DNA from: Chloroflexota bacterium
GTDB lineage: Bacteria > Chloroflexota > Dehalococcoidia > JACVQG01
Reading direction: 5' to 3'
DNA: 46,821 bases
NCBI GenBank assembly: GCA_016210545.1
Contig: JACQTY010000040.1
Location: 1-46,821 of the forward strand
Below the pieces are notes generated by a model that saw nothing but the letters and a program-made list of their open reading frames with translations, did no database searches and was not told the DNA's origin. This document shows, piece by piece, positions 7,929 to 15,798 of this stretch; the stretch's first letter is position 1; every line of letters starts with the position of its first letter. The position numbers and the translations under genes are program-made.

Positions 7929-9092
7929 GTGAATCTTTTCAAGAATTTCTTCCAACAGCAAGAGGGTAAGATAAGCAACGCTTTCCGCCTGGGCAAAATC
8001 ATGGGCATTCCCATCTACCTGCACCTATCGTGGTTCGTGATTTTCGCGCTGGTCATGGTATCTCTGTCGCTACAGTTCTTCCCACGGGCCTACCCTCACT
8101 GGGACAGGAGCCTCACCTGGACTGCAGGCGTGATCACCAGCATCCTATTCTTCGCCTCGGTGGTCTTCCACGAGCTTGCCCATAGCTGGTTCTCACTGCG
8201 CCAGGGGATACCGGTGAAAAGCATCACCCTGTTCATATTTGGCGGAGTGGCCCGCATTAGCCGGGAATCGCCCAAGCCCCTGCAGGAGCTCGCCATGTCG
8301 TCGGCCGGCCCCCTCTCCAGCCTGGTCATAGCCGGTGTGTTCGCCGGCATCAGGTGGACAATCGGGCCTATGAACGAGCCAATCCTCGCCGTGTCGAGCT
8401 GGCTTTGGAGGATCAATGTAGCCCTGGCCGTGTTCAACCTGATCCCCGGCTTCCCCCTCGATGGCGGCCGCGTACTGCGCTCCATCCTGTGGAAGGCCAG
8501 CGGCAACTACAAGAGCGCCACCCGCTGGGCATCCTGGGTTGGACAGGGGGTGGCCTACGCTTTCATCGTTTTTGGGATTGGGCTCGCGGTTATCACGGGA
8601 GACTGGTTCAGCGGGATATGGCTGGCTTTCATAGGCTGGTTCCTGGAGAACGCCGCCTCGACGAGCTATCACCAGTCGATGTTGCGGGAAGCGTTGCGCG
8701 GCCTGACGGTCAGAGACGTCATCACCAGGGACTGTGTCACGCTGCCCAAGGACCTCACATTGAAACAAGTAGCTCAGGAGCATATCCTGCCAACCGGCCG
8801 GAGTTGCTTCCTGGCCACTGATGGCGGACATCTCACGGGAATAATCACGCTGAGGGACATCAAGGCCATTCCCCAGGCCCAGTGGGGGAACACGAAATTG
8901 GACCAGGCCATGACCCCCATTGACAAGTTGAGGACTTCTCGCCTCGAGGAGAGTGCTGTGGAGGTGCTGGACCGGCTGGATGAAGAAGAGATAAATCAGA
9001 TGCCGGTGGTGGAGAACGGGAACATCATAGGAATTGTTACACGCGATAGCCTGCTCCGCTATATTCGAACGCGCACGGAACTGGGGATCTGA
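7929..9092 (+). CDS. Site-2-type M50 metalloprotease with C-terminal CBS pair
   Basis: This 387-residue membrane protease has the zinc motif HELAH (residues 81-85) in a transmembrane helix and the second motif NLIPGFPLDGGR (170-181), whose Asp completes the metal site. About six hydrophobic segments fill residues 25-240. Two CBS domains follow (LTVRDVITRDCVTLPKD... and QAMTPIDKLR...MPVVENGNIIGIVTRD), which in relatives bind adenine nucleotides and may gate activity. Family members cleave membrane-embedded proteins such as anti-sigma factors, but no substrate is evident here. The GTG at 7929 gives the conserved FRLGKIMGIPIYLHLSW lead-in, although only a weak AGG precedes it. The gene is probably its own transcription unit. 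Confidence 0.9.
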   Translation: MNLFKNFFQQQEGKISNAFRLGKIMGIPIYLHLSWFVIFALVMVSLSLQFFPRAYPHWDRSLTWTAGVITSILFFASVVFHELAHSWFSLRQGIPVKSITLFIFGGVARISRESPKPLQELAMSSAGPLSSLVIAGVFAGIRWTIGPMNEPILAVSSWLWRINVALAVFNLIPGFPLDGGRVLRSILWKASGNYKSATRWASWVGQGVAYAFIVFGIGLAVITGDWFSGIWLAFIGWFLENAASTSYHQSMLREALRGLTVRDVITRDCVTLPKDLTLKQVAQEHILPTGRSCFLATDGGHLTGIITLRDIKAIPQAQWGNTKLDQAMTPIDKLRTSRLEESAVEVLDRLDEEEINQMPVVENGNIIGIVTRDSLLRYIRTRTELGI

Positions 9093-9170
9093 GGAAATGC
9101 CACATGCCCCTTTGGTGGGGCCCCGCGAAGGGTGAAAATGTCGGCATCCCGCACTTGAGTGCCAGCCCCC

Positions 9171-9225
9171 CCGTAGGGGCAGGCCTCGTGCCTGCCCTGG
9201 GCGACCACGAGGGTCGCCCCTACGG
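9171..9225. repeat. GTAGGGGC-bounded palindromic repeat
   Basis: CCGTAGGGGC (9171-9180) and the reverse-complementary GCCCCTACGG (9216-9225) enclose two inner hairpins. Related copies lie at 12785-12883 and 45719-45777. This is a common intergenic repeat type and is not coding. Confidence 0.6.
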
Positions 9226-9287
9226 AGGCCACGCCAGTAATCCGGCAAGCTAACGCTCATTTTCGGGGAAACAGAACCCAGGTTGTC

Positions 9288-9315
9288 CATACCCCAGGCA
9301 TCGTCCTGGGGTATG
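9288..9315. repeat. 11-bp-stem hairpin CATACCCCAGG/CCTGGGGTATG
   Basis: A perfect 11-bp stem with a 6-nt loop lies about 50 bp before hisS. The same ATACCCCAGG arm forms a perfect 26-bp palindrome at 15705-15730 before folD. No U-tract follows, so it reads as a repeat family more than a terminator. Confidence 0.65.
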
Positions 9316-9366
9316 CTTTGAACAGTCCACTAACCGGGCCCGGGTTATCTACTAGAGGAGGCTTCC

Positions 9367-10629
9367 TTGTTCAAGGCCCCCAGGGGCGCCGCCGATGTCC
9401 TCCCGTCTGAGCAACGGTATTGGCGCTACATCGAAAGCAATGCCGTTGCACAGTGCAGCCTTTATGGCTACCATCGAATCGATACCCCCATATTCGAAGA
9501 CGCCGGCCTCTTTGTACGCACCATCGGACAGGGGACGGACATCGTCGAAAAGGAGACCTACACGTTTCAGGACCGCGGTGAGAGCCTGCTGACTCTCCGA
9601 CCGGAGGGCACAGCGCCCGTGTGCCGGGCCTACATCGAACATGGCATGCACAATCAGCCCCAGCCTGTAAAGCTTTATTACTTCTCTTCGATCTTCCGCT
9701 ATGAGCGACCCCAGTCGGGCCGTTACAGGGAACACCACCAGTTCGGCTATGAGGCCATCGGCGAGGCCGACCCCGCCCTGGACGCCGAGGTCATCGATAT
9801 GGCCTGGCAACTCTACGGGTCGCTGGGTCTCACCGGGCTCAGTCTGGTGCTAAATTCCATCGGTTGCAGGGAGTGCCGTCCCAGGTACCTTGAGACCCTG
9901 AAGAGATACTACTCCGAACACCTGCCTCAGGTGTGCCCTGATTGCCGCGTCCGCTACGAGAAGAACCCCTTGCGCCTGTTGGACTGCAAGCAGGAAAGCT
10001 GTCAGCCGGTGGCCGGGGCCGCCCCGCGGACAGCCGACTACCTATGCGCCGAATGCAGCAATCACTTCGCCTCGCTACAGAAGTACCTCGGAGCCCTGGG
10101 CATAGCCCTCCAAGTGAACCATCGCCTGGTGCGGGGACTGGACTACTATACGCGGACCGTCTTCGAGGTCCAGCCGCAGGAAGAAGGCGCGCAGAGCACC
10201 ATCGGCGGGGGGGGCCGCTACGACGGCCTGATACAAGAACTTGGGGGGCAGCCGACTCCGGCCGTAGGCTTTGCCACAGGCATTGAACGCATTGTCCTCA
10301 ATCTGAAGCGCCAGAACGTCGAGCCGCCACGGACCCCTTCCCCATCGGTTTTCATAGCTTCTCTGGGTGAAGCAGCCAGGTCCGAGTCAGTGGGAATCGC
10401 AGGAGCGTTGCGTAAGAGCGGGATTGGCGCCCTGCAAGGCCTCGGCGGGAAGAGCCTCAAGGCCCAGCTTCGTCAGGCCGACGCATGGGGCGCCAGCTTC
10501 ACCATAATACTGGGAGACGATGAGCTGCGTCAGGGTGTGGTATTGATACGGGACATGAAGGGTGGGGAACAGCGGTCAGTGCCCAAAGACAAGTTAGTAG
10601 CCGAGTTGGGCCAACTGAAGATGGCGTGA
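9367..10629 (+). CDS. hisS: Histidyl-tRNA synthetase
   Basis: This 420-residue class II synthetase activates histidine and charges tRNA-His. It carries the family lead-in (KAPRGAADVLPSEQ), LRPEGTAPVCRAYIEHGM, motif 2 (YYFSSIFRYERPQSGRYREHHQFGYE), the histidine-specific RGLDYYTRTVFEV, and motif 3 (GGGGRYDGL...AVGFATGIERI). A C-terminal anticodon-binding domain of about 90 residues follows. A CxxC/CxxC-like set (CRECRPR, CPDC, CAEC) sits in the insertion domain, as in many bacterial HisRS. The start is a TTG at 9367, five bases after AGAGGAGG. The length is normal and no truncation is seen. An intergenic hairpin repeat precedes it. Confidence 0.95.
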   Translation: MFKAPRGAADVLPSEQRYWRYIESNAVAQCSLYGYHRIDTPIFEDAGLFVRTIGQGTDIVEKETYTFQDRGESLLTLRPEGTAPVCRAYIEHGMHNQPQPVKLYYFSSIFRYERPQSGRYREHHQFGYEAIGEADPALDAEVIDMAWQLYGSLGLTGLSLVLNSIGCRECRPRYLETLKRYYSEHLPQVCPDCRVRYEKNPLRLLDCKQESCQPVAGAAPRTADYLCAECSNHFASLQKYLGALGIALQVNHRLVRGLDYYTRTVFEVQPQEEGAQSTIGGGGRYDGLIQELGGQPTPAVGFATGIERIVLNLKRQNVEPPRTPSPSVFIASLGEAARSESVGIAGALRKSGIGALQGLGGKSLKAQLRQADAWGASFTIILGDDELRQGVVLIRDMKGGEQRSVPKDKLVAELGQLKMA

Positions 10630-10818
10630 AGACGCCTTAGCCGTATCCCGTCGATGCTCGATCGATGCGCGAATTCAGCTTGAAAAGGGGAGCGCAGCGA
10701 ACGGGGGGCGAGGTCAGTTCAAACATCGAGGCACGGTCTCGCTCCTTTCGGGTTTACCGGCTACCCGGCTGCTTCACCCTGTCTCGCTCTCCCCCCATCG
10801 AGGACGAGAGGATCATGC
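10630..10818. other. Unassigned gap between convergent hisS and the PlsY-like gene
   Basis: There is no gene here. Complementary stretches (GGGGGGCGAG near 10704 and CTCGCTCTCCCCCC near 10783) could fold and act as a terminator for either gene, but I do not recognise an RNA family. Confidence 0.3.
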
Positions 10819-11466
10819 TCAATCGAACAGAAGGTGCTTCACCACCGCCCGGGCCGTTAGCCGCTTTGCCGCAGATTCCTCGGCAATACCCTTGACAAGC
10901 CTCTTTACCATAATGGCGACGAACACCCCCAACAAGGCCAGGGTCACCGGCTCGGCCCGCCCCATCAGCCAGCTAGAGACTGGAAGCGAAGCAAATGCGA
11001 CGCACATCCCCAGAGGCAGGCTACGGGAATGGGGGGGGCCTAGCGCCGATTGACCCCTTCGCAAGTGAGTGATTACCCTGTAGCCTATCCCCACCGCCAC
11101 TGCCGCAAGCGCGATGAAAAAAGCGCCAGGGGCCAGCGCGCCCGCCATGGCCATCCCTGTGCTGTTACCCCCGCCGCCGGACCGTAGCATAAAAGCCGGC
11201 CACACCTGCCCCAGCACAACCATCACACCGGCTAAGGCCACTACTTCATCGGGAAACCCCAACCACCTCCCCACCAGCACCGGCGTTGGCCCTTTCGCCA
11301 GGTCAATAGCAAAGCCGATGGCTCCCAGACGGTGGCTAAGCCCCCACAAAGACTCGTGCAGGTCGCCGTTAAGCGGGACATCCCGGGCCCTGGCCCTTCG
11401 CAGCCAGTAGACCTGAGGCAACGTACCGAGGAAATACGCCCCTACGATGAACGCTAATGACGACAT
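10819..11466 (-). CDS. PlsY-like polytopic membrane protein with degenerate motifs
   Basis: This integral membrane protein of about 215 residues resembles PlsY, the acyl-phosphate:glycerol-3-phosphate acyltransferase, in its hydrophobic layout and in the segment GAIGFAIDLAKGPTPVLVGRWLG (the DxxKG motif). The other PlsY motifs are eroded. The usual GSGNxGATN site reads NGDLHESLWGLS, and the usual FKGGKGVAT site reads RSGGGGNSTGM. Standard acyltransferase activity is therefore doubtful, and it may be a paralogue with another substrate. The ATG at 11466 is chosen because an upstream in-frame extension is Cys/Trp/Arg-rich and overlaps the preceding small gene. No clear ribosome site is seen. It probably shares a transcript with the 53-aa membrane protein upstream. 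Confidence 0.7.
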   Translation of the reverse strand: MSSLAFIVGAYFLGTLPQVYWLRRARARDVPLNGDLHESLWGLSHRLGAIGFAIDLAKGPTPVLVGRWLGFPDEVVALAGVMVVLGQVWPAFMLRSGGGGNSTGMAMAGALAPGAFFIALAAVAVGIGYRVITHLRRGQSALGPPHSRSLPLGMCVAFASLPVSSWLMGRAEPVTLALLGVFVAIMVKRLVKGIAEESAAKRLTARAVVKHLLFD

Positions 11467-11518
11467 AGACCATACAGCAAGAGCCGGGTCTGTGGGCCTG
11501 GCAGAACACGGGTACTGG

Positions 11519-11680
11519 TCACGCCGGGCGGCCCAGAAGCAACGACCACACGGCCAGCAGCGACGCCACAGACCCCAGCAGCACATGTAGCCAGGGAGCG
11601 CGGGTCACATCCTTGGTGGTGAAAGGGAAAAGGATGATCCAGATGCCAATCATGACAATGGCCCCGCTCAGTTGCATCAT
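11519..11680 (-). CDS. 53-residue membrane protein, SPW-repeat-like
   Basis: A strong AAGGAGG sits seven bases before the ATG at 11680. The peptide begins MMQLSGAIVMIGIWIILFPF and has two hydrophobic segments separated by a short charged loop (TTKDVTRAPW), ending LLAVWSLLLGRPA. The pattern of paired helices with APW...LLGS resembles one SPW-type repeat. The function is unknown. It lies 52 bp upstream of the PlsY-like gene on the same strand and just downstream of the PHP gene, so the three may be co-transcribed. Confidence 0.65.
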   Translation of the reverse strand: MMQLSGAIVMIGIWIILFPFTTKDVTRAPWLHVLLGSVASLLAVWSLLLGRPA

Positions 11681-11724
11681 GGGGACTCCCTCCTTTAGTT
11701 CCTGTCGAATGGGCTTCGCGGTTT

Positions 11725-12483
11725 TCAGGCTAATGCCTGGGGAGCGCATTCCGATTCCATTTCCTGCGGGAACCTTATTCTGGTCTCGTATTCCCGGAAA
11801 GCCAGCCGGAGGCTGTCCAGGTCAAGTTTGGGGAGATTGGCATAAAAGGGACGCCTGCCCACCTCCGCCGGCGCGTGGCCATCGGAACCCTGGATACACG
11901 CCCTGCCTTGCGGATAGCCGGGCATCTGGCCCTTATTCCACAGCGGCTTGTTTTGAGGAATGGTGATCTCCAGGGCCTGAAGGTTGGGACTGGAGTAGAT
12001 ACGCCTCTTCACTTCGGTGGGGATCTCCGAGGCAGCTATGAAGCCGCGCGGCCGGCGGTCCACGTGGGCCGAAATGGCCAGCCCGCCTTGTTCCGCCACG
12101 ATGTCAAAGATCTCGTCCATCCATCGCGTCCCGTCGAGATAGCCCAGCCCAAATTGCTGCGGGGTAAAGCCAAGGTCCAGGACCAGCTTCCGAAGCTCCG
12201 AAGACTGGGTCTGCGGCGGAAAGAAGGCCAGAACGTGCCCGCCTTTGGCCGAGATTTCGATCCCGGGAAACACGACCAGCGACGTACCGCTTGCGGCATC
12301 CCTTACCCTATCTACCCACTCGGCGCTATTGTGGTCGGCTATGCCTATGGCGTGAAGCCCCGCTGCCACCGCCGCCCCGACGATGTCATCGGGTGAGGTA
12401 TGCAAGTTGGACTCGGGGCTCATGTTGTCAGTGTAGCAGTCTGAGGCCGGAGAGTGGATGTGGAGGTCGATCTTTCTAAACAT
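11725..12483 (-). CDS. PHP-domain metal-dependent phosphoesterase
   Basis: This 252-residue PHP-family protein shows the metal-binding motifs in order: DLHIHSPASDC at the N-terminus, GIADHNS, FPGIEISAKGGH, ISAHVDR and GSDGHAP near the C-terminus. PHP proteins are cytoplasmic trinuclear-metal hydrolases acting on phosphoesters. Close relatives of this stand-alone form are annotated as nucleoside-phosphate or 3',5'-bisphosphate phosphatases, but the substrate here is not determined. The insertion around FGLGYLDGTRWMDEIFDIVAEQ looks like a lineage-specific cap. The ATG at 12483 has no ribosome site, but a near-consensus promoter would start transcription a few bases upstream, suggesting a leaderless mRNA. 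Confidence 0.85.
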   Translation of the reverse strand: MFRKIDLHIHSPASDCYTDNMSPESNLHTSPDDIVGAAVAAGLHAIGIADHNSAEWVDRVRDAASGTSLVVFPGIEISAKGGHVLAFFPPQTQSSELRKLVLDLGFTPQQFGLGYLDGTRWMDEIFDIVAEQGGLAISAHVDRRPRGFIAASEIPTEVKRRIYSSPNLQALEITIPQNKPLWNKGQMPGYPQGRACIQGSDGHAPAEVGRRPFYANLPKLDLDSLRLAFREYETRIRFPQEMESECAPQALA

Positions 12484-12495
12484 CGAACAGAAGCG

Positions 12496-12524
12496 ATTAT
12501 AACAGCCCTAATAGGAGAATTCAA
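12496..12524 (-). promoter_or_regulatory. Near-consensus promoter of the PHP gene (leaderless)
   Basis: On the minus strand, TTGAAT (12519-12524) and a perfect TATAAT (12496-12501) are 17 bp apart. Only 12 bases separate the -10 from the ATG at 12483, so the mRNA should start within about five bases of the codon. No Shine-Dalgarno sequence fits in that space. Confidence 0.7.
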
Positions 12525-13033
12525 TGGTGCAAACATTCCTCTCGCTCTTTGCTCCGCGCGGCGGAGTCTGCGACGGGAGAGAGTTAGAGAGAGGGGGTAA
12601 ACTCACGCGGAGGCGCGGAGAACGCGGAGGAAGTTTGTTGAGTTCGTTGTGGTTCTTGACTTCTTTGGGTTCGGGGCTAACCCCTGCCCCTTCCCTTCTC
12701 TTCGCTGCCCCTTCGCTTCGCTCAGGGCTACGGATCGAGGGCTGGGCCGGAGTTTACCCTGAGCCTGTCGAAGGGTGTCTGCCCTTGTAGGGGCGGGTTT
12801 GAAACCCGCCCTCCCAAGGTCCCGCACTGGAGTGCAACCGGTTTCGGTTGACATAGGGCGGTTCGTGAACCACCCCTACAGGGATACGGGGTGGCGATTC
12901 CCCTTCCCATTCTGGGAAGGGGCCGGGGGTTAGGTGCAACCCCGTTCACGCACGCCTGCAGTAGGGCGCATACTAATCCATGGTTCGCACGCGCTCCAAA
13001 GTGGGGGCACGGTCCCGACTTGTCGGGATGCCC
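12525..13033. repeat. 500-bp repeat-rich gap
   Basis: No gene is visible. The gap contains a GTAGGGGCGGGTTTGAAACC palindrome and related arms (12785-12883), CGACAGGCTCAGG-type sequence, and CCCGACTTGTCGGG (13014-13027). Short peptides encoded here (for example GRAGFKPAPT-type strings) are well-known artefacts of such repeats. Confidence 0.65.
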
Positions 13034-13942
13034 CTACGGAGCCTTTTTGACGGCGTGTCCGCCGAATTGCTGCCGCAACGCTGCCAGCAGCCGCGCCGCG
13101 AAGGGTTGGTCCTGGCGAGAACGGAACCGGGCCTGTAGCGAGAGGGCGATCACCGGCAAGGGCACCCCCAGGTCGACCGACTCCTGCACTGTCCACCGCC
13201 CCTCGCCGGAGTCCTCCACATAGGCCATGATGTTGTCCAGCTTAGGGTTCTCTCTGAGCGCCGCCGCCGTCAAGTCCAGCAGCCAGGAACGCACCACGCT
13301 GCCGTAACGCCACATCTCGGCCACCTGGGCGAGGTCGAGGGCGAGGTCCTTCTTGGCCGCCATCAACTCAAAGCCCTCAGCGTAGGACTGCATAAGCCCA
13401 TACTCAATGCCGTTGTGGACCATCTTCACGAAGTGCCCCGCGCCTGACGGCCCCACGTAGCCATACCCCCTGTCGACAGCCGGGGCTAGCGTCCGGAAGA
13501 CCGGCTCCACCCGCTGGAACGCCTCCTTCTCGCCCCCGACCATCAAACAGTAGCCCTCTTGAAGGCCCCAGATTCCGCCGCTGGTGCCGGCGTCGAGATA
13601 GAACAGGCCCCGCTGTTTCACCGCCGCGGCGCGGCGCATGCTGTCCTTGTAGTTGGAGTTGCCGCCCTCGATGATGACATCACCGGGCGAGGCGGCGGCG
13701 GCCACCGCATTAACAGTATTCTCCGTCGGCTCGCCCGCGGGCACCATTACCCAGACAGCCCGGGGTTTGGCGAGTTGCTTGAGGAGATCGGGCATGGAGG
13801 AGGCGCCGCTGGCGCCCTGTTTGACCAGGTCTTTGATCGCCGCCGCCGACTGGTCGTAGACCACCACCCGGTGGCCGCCATTGATCAGCCGCAGCGCCAT
13901 GTTGCCGCCCATGCGGCCCAGGCCGATCATGCCCAGTTCCAT
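13034..13942 (-). CDS. gnd: 6-phosphogluconate dehydrogenase, decarboxylating, short type
   Basis: This 302-residue enzyme oxidatively decarboxylates 6-phosphogluconate to ribulose 5-phosphate. An N-terminal Rossmann domain (MELGMIGLGRMGGNMALRL) is followed by DVIIEGGNSNYKDS, the substrate-binding DAGTSGGIWGLQEGYCLMVGG and the catalytic GHFVKMVHNGIEYGLMQ. The all-alpha C-terminal domain is the short form, lacking the second half of the 470-residue enzyme. The ATG at 13942 is supported by AAGGAGG. A longer in-frame extension upstream translates dispersed repeat sequence and is rejected. The next gene upstream on the same strand is rpiB, so two consecutive pentose-phosphate steps are encoded side by side, 361 bp apart. 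Confidence 0.93.
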   Translation of the reverse strand: MELGMIGLGRMGGNMALRLINGGHRVVVYDQSAAAIKDLVKQGASGASSMPDLLKQLAKPRAVWVMVPAGEPTENTVNAVAAAASPGDVIIEGGNSNYKDSMRRAAAVKQRGLFYLDAGTSGGIWGLQEGYCLMVGGEKEAFQRVEPVFRTLAPAVDRGYGYVGPSGAGHFVKMVHNGIEYGLMQSYAEGFELMAAKKDLALDLAQVAEMWRYGSVVRSWLLDLTAAALRENPKLDNIMAYVEDSGEGRWTVQESVDLGVPLPVIALSLQARFRSRQDQPFAARLLAALRQQFGGHAVKKAP

Positions 13943-14303
13943 GTGGCCCTCCTTAGTGCAACTCCGGCCTCTGAGGGACACGTCCCAGGGAATTGCACGT
14001 GATATGAGTGAAATCCCAAATCCTAAGCACCAAATCCGAAACAATATCGAAGCGCCAATGACCGAAATCTCCTGCGCCAGACATCATGCTTGATGCTGGC
14101 TGCACAGGGCGCCGCGAAGTACGGAAATGGGCCCCGCGCTGTGCGGGTGTCGGGCTGGCCGCCATCCTGAGTCGAAGGACGAGCGGCCAGGCCGACGCTT
14201 CGATCCCGACAAGTCGGGACGCGGCGCTTGTTCTTGTCTTCGCGGGAATGGCCAGGTGGCTGTTTTCAGCGGAAGGGCTGGAGAATGCTCCAGGCGGCCC
14301 GCC
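13943..14303. repeat. Repeat-bearing gap between rpiB and gnd
   Basis: No gene is visible. Around 14005-14085 lies an AAATCCTAAGCACCAAATCC-like sequence whose minus-strand reading gives FRIWxxGF peptides, a known type of dispersed non-coding repeat. CCCGACAAGTCGGG is at 14205-14218. Confidence 0.5.
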
Positions 14304-14789
14304 TCAGGGGGAGCGATTGAGCGCGCCTTGTTCTATGGCCCTGAGCTTCTCCAACCGGCGACGGTACCGCTCCTCGCCGCTGAATCGCGCCTGCAGAAAG
14401 GCCATGACTATCTCTTTGGCAATCTCGATGCCGATGATGCGGGCGCCGAGGCAGATGAGATTCATGTCGTCGTGCTCCACACCCTGGTGGGCCGAGTAGG
14501 TATCGTGACACAGGCCGCCGCGGACGCCGGGGAACTTATTGGCCACAATACAGGCGCCGACGCCGCTGCCGCAGATAATAATGCCCCGTTCTGCCTTTCC
14601 GGTAGCTACGGCGCGGGCCACGGCCCCGGCGAAGTCGGGATAGTCGTCCTTGGAATCGTAAGCGAAAGCGCCCACGTCGAGCACGTCGCACTTGGCCTGG
14701 AGCCAGGGAAGCAGATCCGCTTTGAGGGGGAAACCCCCGTGGTCGGTCCCCAGAGCCACGCGCAGCTTGCCGGCAGTCTTGGTTGACAT
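14304..14789 (-). CDS. rpiB: Ribose-5-phosphate isomerase B family protein
   Basis: This 161-residue RpiB/LacAB-family sugar-phosphate isomerase would interconvert ribulose 5-phosphate and ribose 5-phosphate. Motifs are the N-terminal GTDHGGFPLK, DVGAFAYDSKDDYPDFAGAVA, the active-site segment IIICGSGVGACIVANKFPGVRGGLCHD containing the conserved Cys, and NLICLGARIIG. The C-terminal arm (RFSGEERYRRRLEKLRAIE) is standard. I chose the ATG at 14789 because the ATG four codons earlier abuts the only ribosome-binding sequence (GAGAGG). Together with gnd downstream it covers the oxidative-branch exit toward ribose. Confidence 0.92.
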   Translation of the reverse strand: MSTKTAGKLRVALGTDHGGFPLKADLLPWLQAKCDVLDVGAFAYDSKDDYPDFAGAVARAVATGKAERGIIICGSGVGACIVANKFPGVRGGLCHDTYSAHQGVEHDDMNLICLGARIIGIEIAKEIVMAFLQARFSGEERYRRRLEKLRAIEQGALNRSP

Positions 14790-14828
14790 AAATCTGGGCA
14801 TCCTCTCTTCAAGCTATCCCGCGCCTAT

Positions 14829-14858
14829 AGTATAGGACGGGGAACGGGGGTAAGGCAA
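14829..14858 (-). promoter_or_regulatory. Promoter for rpiB
   Basis: On the minus strand, TTGCCT (14853-14858) and TATACT (14829-14834) are 18 bp apart, giving a leader of about 35 nt before the ATG at 14789. Confidence 0.45.
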
Positions 14859-14942
14859 TACGGACAGAAAGCTTGACTCAAAGAACTCAATGAACCCAAT
14901 AGACTCTATGAACCCAAGGAGTCTACAGACTCGCCGCAGGTA

Positions 14943-14972
14943 TTGTTTTCGCCAGACACCCTGTGCTATAAT
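14943..14972 (+). promoter_or_regulatory. Promoter for thyX
   Basis: TTGTTT (14943-14948) and a perfect TATAAT (14967-14972) are 18 bp apart. A TG one base before the -10 makes it an extended -10 element. GAGGTG (14985-14990) then precedes the GTG start at 14996, so the leader is only about 17 nt. Confidence 0.65.
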
Positions 14973-14995
14973 TCTCAAGGTTTCGAGGTGATTTA

Positions 14996-15691
14996 GTGCG
15001 GGTGACCCTCATCCGGTATACCCCGGACCCTGAACTCACAATTGCGGCGGCAGCCAGGATTTCAGCTTCACCCTCTCCAGTTACAGAGCATCTGGAAAAG
15101 CTAACGGCCCAGAAAGCTGACCGGCTCCTCGCTCAACTCATCTCCGCCGGCCATATGTCGCCGCTGGAGCATGCCTCCTTTACCTTTTCTATCGAGGGCA
15201 TTTCCCGGGTCACCAGCCACCAGCTCGTCCGTCACCGGCTGGCCAGCTACACTCAACAGAGCCAGCGCTTTGTTTCCCTCAAGAACCTCGGCTTCGTGAC
15301 CCCACCCAGCATCAAGGGGAAGCCGCAACTTCAGGCCCAGTACCAGCAGGCAATAAGGTCGGCTTTCGAGCAATACCTGAAACTGCAAGAGGCAGGCATC
15401 CCCGCCGAGGACGCCCGGTACCTCCTCCCCAGCGCCCTGGAGACGCACATCGTCATGACCATGAACGCGCGGGAGCTTATCGCCGCGGCGGCGCTGCGGC
15501 TGTGCCTCAAGGCCCAGTGGGAGATCATCCAGTTGTTCGAGAACATAAAGGCGGAGACCCGCAAGGTCGCCCCGCGCATCGGCGAGGAACTGCGCCCCAA
15601 GTGTTACAAGCTGGGGTATTGCGATGAGCCTCAGAGTTGCGGGCTATTCCCGACTCTCAAAGACACTCCTAAGCCGCCCAAGCCCCATTAG
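14996..15691 (+). CDS. thyX: Flavin-dependent thymidylate synthase
   Basis: This 231-residue ThyX methylates dUMP to dTMP using methylene-THF, FAD and NADPH, and releases THF instead of dihydrofolate. The diagnostic RHRx7S motif is present as RHRLASYTQQS. Other family features are SPLEHASFTFSIEGISR, DARYLLPSALETHIVMTMNAREL and a C-terminal ALRLCLKAQWEI segment. The start is a GTG at 14996 with GAGGTG five bases upstream. The Pro/Lys-rich C-terminus is a small extension. folD and fhs follow on the same strand, so the methylene-THF supply is encoded next to its consumer. Confidence 0.95.
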   Translation: MRVTLIRYTPDPELTIAAAARISASPSPVTEHLEKLTAQKADRLLAQLISAGHMSPLEHASFTFSIEGISRVTSHQLVRHRLASYTQQSQRFVSLKNLGFVTPPSIKGKPQLQAQYQQAIRSAFEQYLKLQEAGIPAEDARYLLPSALETHIVMTMNARELIAAAALRLCLKAQWEIIQLFENIKAETRKVAPRIGEELRPKCYKLGYCDEPQSCGLFPTLKDTPKPPKPH

Positions 15692-15704
15692 CACCAAGTT
15701 CCAG

Positions 15705-15730
15705 ATACCCCAGGTTTAAACCTGGGGTAT
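15705..15730. repeat. Perfect 26-bp palindrome between thyX and folD
   Basis: The arms are ATACCCCAGGTTT and AAACCTGGGGTAT. They match the hairpin at 9288-9315. The element lies 14 bp after the thyX stop, where it could act as a terminator, but no U-tract follows. Confidence 0.65.
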
Positions 15731-15798
15731 GAAATAGGGGAGATTATCCAAATTTTCTTTCCCTCGTTCGCCGGGGGAGAGTCAGGGGGTGAGGTCTA

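Noticed and set aside
9171-9225. CRISPR-like repeat
   Set aside because: The repeats are palindromic and dispersed, not arrayed with regular spacers, and no cas gene is present.
12603-12854. Small minus-strand frame containing a GFKPAPT-type string
   Set aside because: This peptide is a typical artefact of translating a dispersed GC-rich repeat; there is no start signal or domain.
13943-14044. N-terminal extension of gnd (FRIWCLGFG...)
   Set aside because: It translates a dispersed repeat, and a strong AAGGAGG supports the ATG at 13942.
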